From Planctomycetales bacterium (GTDB taxonomy: Bacteria > Planctomycetota > Planctomycetia > Pirellulales > Thermoguttaceae): a stretch of 6,676 nucleotides of DNA. Position 1 is the first letter of the stretch. Each line of letters opens with the position of its first letter. Below, in pieces: positions 1-4,581 of this stretch. The stretch is taken from the NCBI GenBank assembly GCA_007127495.1, contig SKZG01000357.1, forward strand, positions 1-6,676, written 5' to 3'. A program made the position numbers and the translations under genes. The notes under the pieces are model-generated. The model saw nothing but the letters and a program-made list of their open reading frames with translations. It was not told the origin of the DNA and did no database searches.

Positions 1-1036
1 CATCGGGGTTGACCGTCCGATCAGGTTCCAAACCCGTAACGTCCTTGACCATGGCCGCGACCATGGGCATGCGCGTCGATCCACCGACCAGCAACACCCG
101 ATCGAGCGCTGCCGGATCGACCTTCGCCTCGACGAAAAGCTGCCGTGTGGTGTAGCGGGTGCGTTCCAGCAAATCGGCGGTCATGTCTTCAAACTGTTCG
201 CGCGTCACCTGGGTTTCGCTTGCGTTGCCTTGAAGCTCGACGCGCACGGTGGCTCGGCTGCGGGCACTCAGCGTGTGCTTCGCCTCCGCCGCAGCCAGGA
301 TGAGCCGATTCAGGCAGGCGCGGTCGTCGCGGGGGTCGACGCCGAACGAACGCTGGAACGTGTCGGCAACGTAATCGACGAGCCGCAGATCCCAATCGTA
401 CCCGCCAAGCTGCACGTCGCCGTCGGTGGCCAGCGTGCGGAGATCGCCCGGCGCCAGGCGCAGCAGGGTCGTGTCGAAGGTGCCGCCGCCCAGGTCGTAC
501 ACGAGGATGGTCATGGGGTCCTTCACGTCGCCGCCGGGTGCGAGGTAACCCAACTGCTCGCCGAAGGCCAGCGCGGCGGCGGTCGGCTCGTTCACGATGT
601 CGAGCACTTTCAGGCCGGCCATCTCGCCGGCGTCGGCCGTGGCCTTTCGGCGGGCTTCGTCGAAGTAGGCCGGGACGGTAATGACCACCTGCGCCTCCGG
701 GCCGATGCGCCCGGCCACCTCGGCCCGGACCTTCCGCAGGATGCACGCCTGGATCACTTCAGGGGGTAGCATGCGACCCATAATGGGGTGCGAGTACACC
801 GGGGCCCCCATGTCGCGCTTGACCCATTGGGCCACCGAGTCGGGCTCGACCAGACCCGCGCTGCGAGCCTCCCTGCCCACCACGACTTCCTGTTGGCCGA
901 AAAGCACGACGCTTGGCGTCAGCAGGTCGCCCTCGTCATTGGGCACCATCTCCGTTTGGCCGTGGTCGTTCACCACGGCCACCGCCGAGTTGGTCGTTCC
1001 CAAGTCGATACCGACAGCGCGGGGAAGGGTCATCAT
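1..1036 (-). CDS. dnaK: DnaK/Hsp70-family chaperone, N-terminal 345 residues (3' end outside window)
   Basis: This is the ATPase domain of an Hsp70-type chaperone, which binds and releases unfolded cytosolic proteins in an ATP cycle. Visible signatures are the phosphate-1 loop GIDLGTTNS (residues 9-17), the catalytic-lysine region WVKRDMG (71-77), VPAYFDEARRKAT (121-133), NEPTAAALAFG (149-159), phosphate-2 YDLGGGTFDTT (180-190) and the adenosine loop LLVGGSTRMPMV (315-326). The reading ends in VNPD, where the usual NPDEAVA motif would follow, so the last part of the ATPase domain and the whole substrate-binding domain lie outside. Start is ATG at 1036 or the adjacent ATG at 1033; neither has a Shine-Dalgarno. 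The stretch near residues 264-280 is shorter than in E. coli DnaK. No grpE or dnaJ is visible, and the upstream neighbour is a toxin relic, so this is probably a DnaK paralogue, not the main heat-shock operon copy. Hsp70 membership is near certain; the paralogue status is inference. Confidence 0.95.
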   Translation of the reverse strand, partial: MMTLPRAVGIDLGTTNSAVAVVNDHGQTEMVPNDEGDLLTPSVVLFGQQEVVVGREARSAGLVEPDSVAQWVKRDMGAPVYSHPIMGRMLPPEVIQACILRKVRAEVAGRIGPEAQVVITVPAYFDEARRKATADAGEMAGLKVLDIVNEPTAAALAFGEQLGYLAPGGDVKDPMTILVYDLGGGTFDTTLLRLAPGDLRTLATDGDVQLGGYDWDLRLVDYVADTFQRSFGVDPRDDRACLNRLILAAAEAKHTLSARSRATVRVELQGNASETQVTREQFEDMTADLLERTRYTTRQLFVEAKVDPAALDRVLLVGGSTRMPMVAAMVKDVTGLEPDRTVNPD

Positions 1037-1074
1037 CAGTGCCCGAACTAAGCCACGAAGCAGCAGAAGCCTAC

Positions 1075-1092
1075 CGACCCCGGCAGGGGCCG
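1075..1092 (-). promoter_or_regulatory. hairpin in the 5' leader of the dnaK-like gene
   Basis: The minus strand reads CGGCCCC-TGCC-GGGGTCG, a 7-bp stem (one G-U pair) closed by a 4-nt loop. It lies between the predicted transcription start near 1098 and the start codon at 1036. No U-run follows, so it is not a classical terminator. It could stabilise the mRNA or affect translation, but its function is unknown. Confidence 0.4.
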
Positions 1093-1104
1093 TACGAAGC
1101 CTCC

Positions 1105-1133
1105 ATTGTAATCCGGGCCGGCCCAAAGCTCAA
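1105..1133 (-). promoter_or_regulatory. sigma70-type promoter of the dnaK-like gene
   Basis: On the minus strand a -35 box TTGAGC (1133-1128, 4 of 6 consensus bases) and a -10 box TACAAT (1110-1105, 5 of 6) are separated by exactly 17 bp. Transcription would start near 1098, giving a leader of about 60 nt. No CIRCE-type inverted repeat is present between promoter and start. The promoter lies within the degenerate 3' part of the vapC relic. Confidence 0.6.
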
Positions 1134-1426
1134 GCCGGCCAGAAGGCTCGCCGTGCAGGTTCTTGACACGGGGTTCCGCCAAGGCAACAATGGATAGCGT
1201 GTCGGTATAAACTGATGAGCCATGCCGAGGACTTTTTTTCGTGCCGACTGCTCAACCTTCGGCTCGCTCCAGCGACGTTTCACTGTCCATTTGAAGAGTT
1301 CGGCAACCGAGACGAATGCCAGCGCCGTCTGCTTGCCTTCGAGTAACGCACGAAAGGCCAGAGCCCGAGGGCTCCTCTTAAACAGGTAGCTTGCTACGTC
1401 TGTATCGAGCAGCACGAAGTCGTGCA

Positions 1427-1543
1427 TCACGACGCCTCCTGCTCTCCCCGACGCCAGCCGTCCAAGGCTTCATCAAAATCATCGTTCACGTCTTCCGGAG
1501 GCCAACCGCCCAACAGGCCGTCAACCGCGCGCGGTACACGCAC
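1427..1543 (-). CDS. small antitoxin-like protein (VapB-type C-terminal tail), possibly truncated
   Basis: A 38-codon minus-strand frame starting at a GTG and ending in a TGA that shares one base with the vapC start. The peptide is strongly acidic in its second half: LLGGWPPEDVNDDFD, then EALDGWRRGEQEAS. A Trp-Pro followed by acidic residues and a short helix resembles, from family memory, the C-terminal tail by which many VapB-like antitoxins wrap the PIN toxin. No N-terminal DNA-binding part (AbrB, RHH or Phd fold) can be seen, because an in-frame TAG lies at 1556-1558, and only 27 bases separate the start from the end of the glycosyltransferase gene. It is therefore either a minimal antitoxin or the remaining 3' end of a longer one. 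No Shine-Dalgarno precedes the GTG. Toxin-antitoxin context is well supported by the overlap; coding of this exact peptide is not certain. Confidence 0.45.
   Translation of the reverse strand: MRVPRAVDGLLGGWPPEDVNDDFDEALDGWRRGEQEAS
1435..1440 (-). promoter_or_regulatory. Shine-Dalgarno of the vapC relic
   Basis: AGGAGG on the minus strand, 7 nt before the ATG at 1427 and only 4 nt before the GTG at 1430, which favours the ATG. It lies inside the last codons of the antitoxin-like frame. It is one of only two clear Shine-Dalgarno sequences in the window; the other precedes galE. Confidence 0.65.
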
Positions 1544-1570
1544 CCCGTATGTGGTCTAGCCTGGATTGGG

Positions 1571-2293
1571 TTATGGTTCATCCCGTAACCTGCGCCGCAG
1601 TCGCCACATGGTCGGAAAGATGCGTGGCACCATGCGGGCGAGGCTCAGATGCCCGGCGGACATTTCCGTCCACTCGACCGGTACTTCGGCAATTCGGAAT
1701 CCATGGCGGTGTGCCAGGGCCAGAAGCTCCAGGTCGAACAGGTAGCCCGGCTCGGTACTTCGCGCAAATAATTCGCGAGCCACTTCGCGGCGGAACATTT
1801 TGAAGCCGCATTGGGGATCCCGGACGGGCAGCCCTAGCCACCATCGGGCTGCGGCCGCAAAGAACCTGCCCGCCAAGCCGCGAATCGGGGCGCGCCGGCG
1901 GCTGACGCCGGCCGCCGGCAGAAGGCGCGATCCGATGGCGAGATCGGCTCCGGCCTCCAGAGCGGCTCGAAGCTTCGCCTCTTCTCGGATCGGCGTTGCG
2001 CCGTCCGCGTCGGCAAACAGGGCACGTCCGCCGCGCGCAGCCAACATGCCGGTTCGTACGGCTGCGCCCTTGCCGCGGTTAACCGGGTGCGAGATCAATC
2101 GCAGGGCGGGCCAATGGGCCTGCCAATTCTCGATCACACTCCCGAGTCCGTCGTCGCTGCCATCGTCCACCACAATCGCCTCGTACGCTCCAGCGCACCC
2201 AGTTTCCAGATACTTCTGCACCTCGCCAAGGTAGGACGGCAACCGTTGCGATTCGTTGTAGGCCGGCAAAACGATTGACAAATCCGTTCTCAT
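1571..2293 (-). CDS. Alg5/DPM1-like family 2 glycosyltransferase (polyprenyl-phosphate hexosyltransferase)
   Basis: This 240-residue GT-A enzyme probably transfers glucose or mannose from a nucleotide sugar to a polyprenyl phosphate at the inner face of the membrane. Motifs from the ATG at 2293 are LSIVLPAYNE (5-14) and VVDDGSDD (41-48) for nucleotide binding, HPVNRGKGAAVRTG (69-82), the metal-binding ADADGAT (94-100), then RDPQCGFKMFRRE (158-170), YLFDLELLALA (184-194) and VPVEWTEM (204-211). The combination DADGAT, DxQCGFK and FDxELL with VxWTE is that of dolichyl-phosphate beta-glucosyltransferase (Alg5) and its bacterial relatives. No membrane segment is evident, unlike GtrB/ArnC-type enzymes. 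I chose the start at 2293 because the fold begins immediately after it; ATG at 2311 is an alternative, and an upstream frame to 2461 would overlap the SDR gene and encode non-family sequence. No Shine-Dalgarno is seen. It follows the SDR gene on the same strand and may be co-transcribed with it. The exact sugar is unknown. Confidence 0.88.
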   Translation of the reverse strand: MRTDLSIVLPAYNESQRLPSYLGEVQKYLETGCAGAYEAIVVDDGSDDGLGSVIENWQAHWPALRLISHPVNRGKGAAVRTGMLAARGGRALFADADGATPIREEAKLRAALEAGADLAIGSRLLPAAGVSRRRAPIRGLAGRFFAAAARWWLGLPVRDPQCGFKMFRREVARELFARSTEPGYLFDLELLALAHRHGFRIAEVPVEWTEMSAGHLSLARMVPRIFPTMWRLRRRLRDEP

Positions 2294-2394
2294 AGTATTG
2301 CATGAAGGCATAGATTCGATGGTTGACGCGGCGCGTCGGCGAGCTTGGGTGCTTACGGCTGTATACCGCAGGTGGCACACATACCCCCAGGGCC

Positions 2395-3150
2395 CTATCG
2401 ACCCTCGGCAATCGTTCGGCCGCCGTCGACCGGCAGACAAACGCCGGTGGTGTAGTCGCAATCGAGAAAAAACAGGACGGCCTGGGCCACGTTCTCCGGC
2501 TTTCCGGGGCGTTTCAGCAACGTGCCGGCGACCGCGCCGGCGACCTCCGCCTGCGAGAGGTCATCGGGGAGCATGACCGGACCGGGCAGAATACTGTTGA
2601 CGCGAATATTGTGGTTCCATTGTGCGAGTTCGACGGCAAATACGCGGGTGATGGTGGGAATCGCGCCCTTACTGGGGAAATAGGCGGCATAGCCGGCGTA
2701 GGGACGCGCGGTCGCCCAGTCGCCAATGGTCACAATCAGTCCACCCTCCGGCTGTTTGGCCATAATGCGCCCGGCTTGCTGGCAACAGAGGAAGGTGCCA
2801 AGGGCATTGATATCGAACTGCCGGCGGACGTCGTCGGCGGTCGTCTCGTCGAGCGGCTTCGGGGTCCAAACGGCGGCGGCCGTCACCAAGACGTCGAGCC
2901 GGCCGAAACGTTCTATCGCTTGCGCAAATAGGCGGCTTACCTGCCCTTCATCGCCCACATCGGCCTGCAGTGCGGCGGCGTCCACGCCGTAAGCTCGCAG
3001 CCTCAATGCCGTCTGCTCGGCTTCCTGGACCGAATGGTTATAGTGCAACACAATGTTGAACCCTCGCTCGGCCAGCGCCTCGGCCACGACATTGCCCACC
3101 CGGCGCTTCCCGCTACCCGTAACGAGCGCGACCTTTTGTACGGTATCCAT
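2395..3150 (-). CDS. SDR-family oxidoreductase with pteridine-reductase-like active site
   Basis: A classical short-chain dehydrogenase of 251 residues, cytosolic and probably NADPH-dependent. It shows the glycine-rich cofactor loop VTGSGKRRVG (10-19), with basic residues suiting NADPH, HYNHS (36-40), ADVGDE (63-68), the substrate helix with FDINALGTF (112-120), the YFPSK active-site YxxxK (Y157, K161), VNSILPGPV (184-192) and a C-terminal GVCLPVDGG (236-244). The usual catalytic serine is replaced by aspartate (GDW, D144), exactly 13 residues before the tyrosine, as in trypanosomatid pteridine reductase PTR1 (Asp181, Tyr194, Lys198). The TGxGKRxG loop is also PTR1-like, so a role in reducing pterin or another pteridine-like substrate is plausible but unproven. 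The canonical NNAG is VTAAA here. I chose ATG at 3150 because upstream codons would translate the tandem repeat into low-complexity NHQPPTT units. No Shine-Dalgarno is possible, because the repeat ends 4 nt before the start. Confidence 0.9.
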   Translation of the reverse strand: MDTVQKVALVTGSGKRRVGNVVAEALAERGFNIVLHYNHSVQEAEQTALRLRAYGVDAAALQADVGDEGQVSRLFAQAIERFGRLDVLVTAAAVWTPKPLDETTADDVRRQFDINALGTFLCCQQAGRIMAKQPEGGLIVTIGDWATARPYAGYAAYFPSKGAIPTITRVFAVELAQWNHNIRVNSILPGPVMLPDDLSQAEVAGAVAGTLLKRPGKPENVAQAVLFFLDCDYTTGVCLPVDGGRTIAEGR

Positions 3151-3154
3151 AATA

Positions 3155-3241
3155 GTTGCTGGTTGCTGGTTGCTGGTTGCTGGTTGGTGGTTGGTGGTTG
3201 GTGGTTGGTGGTTGGTGGTTGGTGGTTGGTGGTTGGTGGTT
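3155..3241. repeat. heptanucleotide tandem repeat, 12 copies in two blocks
   Basis: On the plus strand four perfect copies of GTTGCTG (3155-3182) are followed by eight perfect copies of GTTGGTG (3183-3238) and a partial GTT (3239-3241). The two units differ by one base (C or G at the fifth position), and variants are sorted into two homogeneous blocks, not interspersed. The array ends 4 nt before the SDR start codon on the minus strand. If read in that frame it would encode NHQPPTT-type repeats. There are no spacers, so it is not CRISPR. It resembles the heptanucleotide arrays known from cyanobacteria (STRR elements) in unit length and tandem arrangement only. Confidence 0.97.
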
Positions 3242-3250
3242 CCGTTCTTG

Positions 3251-3279
3251 ATCATGGCAGAACGGCGCTCGTTTGGCAA
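3251..3279 (-). promoter_or_regulatory. candidate promoter of the SDR gene
   Basis: On the minus strand TTGCCA (3279-3274, 5 of 6 consensus bases) and CATGAT (3256-3251, 4 of 6) are 17 bp apart. Transcription would start near 3244, just before the heptanucleotide array, so the mRNA leader would consist almost only of repeat units. The -10 box is weak and starts with C, so this is tentative. Confidence 0.35.
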
Positions 3280-3398
3280 TGCCCTGCACCCGGCAACGGA
3301 AAGGTTGGAAGTGCTTTTCGTATCTTACGTTGTGCTTCGCAACCGCTGCCCGCCAGCCGACCGGTGCGGCGTCGTGGCTCACGCCGTTACTCCGGGGG

Positions 3399-3427
3399 TT
3401 GACTTTTCCGGCGTGTTTCGGTGAAAT
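3399..3427 (+). promoter_or_regulatory. sigma70-type promoter of galE
   Basis: TTGACT (3399-3404, 5 of 6 consensus bases) and TGAAAT (3422-3427, 4 of 6) are separated by 17 bp. Transcription would start near 3434, leaving a leader of about 105 nt before the ATG at 3539. It is the best -35/-10 pair I find on the plus strand upstream of galE. Confidence 0.5.
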
Positions 3428-3522
3428 ACGTCGTTATTGGGCAAACCGCCTTCGGCCCAGCGGGATAAGCCCGGTGGTGCCGCTTGCGGTGCGAGTAGGA
3501 CGTCGCGCGGCAACTATTTTGT

Positions 3523-3527
3523 GGAGG
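3523..3527 (+). promoter_or_regulatory. Shine-Dalgarno of galE
   Basis: GGAGG, 11 nt before the ATG at 3539. The spacing is a little long, but the match fixes the start and agrees with the Rossmann fold starting at residue 2. The SDR, glycosyltransferase, dnaK-like and helicase genes lack such a site. Confidence 0.6.
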
Positions 3528-3538
3528 ATTGAAGCAAT

Positions 3539-4528
3539 ATGAATGTTCTAGTTCCGGGCGGTGCAGGCTACATTGGTTCCCATGCGGTCAAGCAACTGAT
3601 CGAATCCGGCCATAAGGTCGTGGTCCTCGACAACCTGCGCCGTGGGCATGGACAGGCCGTTCACCCCGACGCCGATTTCCACGAAGTTGACTTGGCCGAT
3701 ACGCCGGTCGTCACCGACCTGTTGCGGGAGTACGCCGTCGACTGTGTCATGCACTTTGCCGCACTGGCCTACGTGGGCGAGTCCGTCGCCGATCCATTGG
3801 CCTACTACCATAACAATACCGCGGGAACGATCAGCTTGCTGCGGGCCATGGATGCCGCGGGAGTCCGACGCATGGTGTTCAGCTCCACATGTGCCACCTA
3901 CGGCGAGCCGGAGCAGACGCCGATTGTCGAAACCATGGCGCAGAACCCGATCAATCCGTATGGATGGTCGAAGTGGTGCGTTGAGCGAATCCTGCGAGAC
4001 TACGGGGCCGCGAATCGCGACTTCGCGTTCGCCGCGTTGCGATACTTCAACGTGGCCGGCTGCGCGGCCGACGGATCGCTAGGGGAAGATCATGATCCCG
4101 AAACCCATCTCATACCCGTGGTGCTTCGCGCCGCGCTGGGGCAACGAAGCGCGATTTCCGTTTTCGGCACCGACTATCCCACACCGGATGGAACCTGCAT
4201 TCGCGACTACGTACACGTCGAGGATCTTTGCGATGCTCACATCGTAACGATGAAGGCACTGCAGCCCGGCGAATCCAGGTTCTACAACCTGGGCATCGGC
4301 AAGGGCTACTCGGTTCGCGAGGTGATCGAGGCGGCCGAGCGGGTGACCGGAACCGCAATTCCGGTCGAGTACGGCCCTCGCCGGCCGGGCGACCCCGCCG
4401 TTCTATTCGCCGACGCCACGAAAGTCCGTCAAGAACTCGGTTGGCGGGCCCGCTATACCGATCTCGACGCCATCGTGGCCACCGCGTGGAATTGGTTCCG
4501 CAACCATCCGCGCGGATACCAGGAGTAG
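3539..4528 (+). CDS. galE: UDP-glucose 4-epimerase
   Basis: GalE interconverts UDP-glucose and UDP-galactose in the cytosol using tightly bound NAD, supplying galactose for the Leloir pathway and for cell-surface glycans. The 329-residue product is close to the usual length (about 330-340). It has the NAD-binding GGAGYIGSH (7-15), LDN (30-32), the MHFAALAYVGES segment (71-82), the catalytic FSST (114-117), the YGWSK form of YxxxK (Y141, K145), and the substrate-binding RYFNVAG (168-174), HLIPVV (190-195), FGTDYPTPDGTCIRDYVHV (209-227) and RRPGDPA (281-287). DYPTPDGTCIRDYVHV and the C-terminal RPGDPA are diagnostic for GalE over other extended SDRs. The start has a GGAGG upstream. It is the only plus-strand gene here, diverging from the SDR gene and converging on the helicase. 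It could feed UDP-hexoses to the glycosyltransferase encoded about 1.2 kb away. Acceptance of UDP-N-acetyl sugars cannot be excluded. Confidence 0.96.
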   Translation: MNVLVPGGAGYIGSHAVKQLIESGHKVVVLDNLRRGHGQAVHPDADFHEVDLADTPVVTDLLREYAVDCVMHFAALAYVGESVADPLAYYHNNTAGTISLLRAMDAAGVRRMVFSSTCATYGEPEQTPIVETMAQNPINPYGWSKWCVERILRDYGAANRDFAFAALRYFNVAGCAADGSLGEDHDPETHLIPVVLRAALGQRSAISVFGTDYPTPDGTCIRDYVHVEDLCDAHIVTMKALQPGESRFYNLGIGKGYSVREVIEAAERVTGTAIPVEYGPRRPGDPAVLFADATKVRQELGWRARYTDLDAIVATAWNWFRNHPRGYQE

Positions 4529-4544
4529 GCAACGTGCTGGGTTT

Positions 4545-4581
4545 GCAATCGGCCCTTCTCGTGGCGGGAGGCCGTTATTGC
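4545..4581. terminator. imperfect hairpin between convergent galE and helicase genes
   Basis: GCAAT-CGGCC (4545-4554) can pair with GGCCG-TT-ATTGC (4570-4581): two 5-bp helices separated by a 2-nt bulge, with a 15-nt loop. It fills most of the 46-bp gap between the two stop codons and overlaps the helicase stop. No U-run follows on either strand, so intrinsic termination is only possible, not shown; it may act as a bidirectional mRNA-end barrier. Confidence 0.35.

Larger units (their letters stand above)
1071..1427 (-). pseudogene. vapC: VapC-like PIN-domain toxin, C-terminally degraded relic
   Basis: The first roughly 57 residues look like a VapC ribonuclease toxin. From the ATG at 1427 these include FVLLDTDVASYLFK, with the first PIN aspartates, and VSVAELFKW, with the conserved glutamate. 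A normal VapC is about 130 residues and goes on to two further acidic metal ligands, usually in a TADAWIAA-like segment. Here the frame runs on to a stop at 1071 through sequence with no PIN character (RNPVSRTCTASLLAGL and similar), and neither of the other two minus-strand frames restores the missing half. The active site therefore cannot form, and the product should be non-functional. The ATG overlaps the stop of the small upstream frame (TGATG) and has a strong AGGAGG 7 nt before it, the usual coupled arrangement of a toxin-antitoxin pair. A GTG at 1430 is an alternative start. Homology probably ends near position 1240, close to a run of seven A residues on the coding strand. Confidence 0.65.
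3151..3538. other. divergent intergenic region between the SDR gene and galE
   Basis: This 388-bp stretch holds the 12-copy heptanucleotide array at its left end, a candidate leftward promoter at 3251-3279 and a candidate rightward promoter at 3399-3427. Between them (about 3280-3398) I see no convincing gene. The open frames that cross it are low-complexity translations of the repeat or lack family features and ribosome binding sites. The galE leader (3434-3538) has only short hairpins, such as CGGG-ATAAG-CCCG near 3461-3473, and no recognised riboswitch. Confidence 0.7.

Noticed and set aside
230..769. Long plus-strand open frame across the dnaK-like gene (also 189-746 on minus in another frame)
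   Set aside because: It lies over a clearly conserved Hsp70 frame; its product has no family features, and GC-rich codon bias produces such antisense frames.
1037..1133. CIRCE operator for HrcA upstream of the dnaK-like gene
   Set aside because: No TTAGCACTC / GAGTGCTAA inverted repeat is present; only a short GC hairpin.
1071..1240. Simple frameshift at the A7 run as the cause of VapC loss
   Set aside because: I translated both other minus-strand frames after the run and neither gives the missing PIN half, so sequence was lost or replaced, not just shifted.
2294..2461. N-terminal extension of the glycosyltransferase to 2461
   Set aside because: The extra 56 residues are arginine-rich without family similarity and would overlap the SDR gene; the GT-A fold starts right after the ATG at 2293.
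2323..2931. 202-codon plus-strand open frame opposite the SDR gene
   Set aside because: It is a shadow of the SDR coding strand; the SDR motifs on minus explain the openness.
3155..3241. CRISPR array
   Set aside because: The 7-bp units are directly adjacent with no spacers.
3034..3424. Plus-strand frames encoding VVGGWWLVVGGWW-like hydrophobic repeats
   Set aside because: They are translations of the heptanucleotide array and resemble membrane segments only by accident; no ribosome binding site or homologous flanks.
3428..3538. Riboswitch or attenuator in the galE leader
   Set aside because: Only weak 3-4 bp helices are visible, with no terminator stem plus U-run and no known aptamer core.
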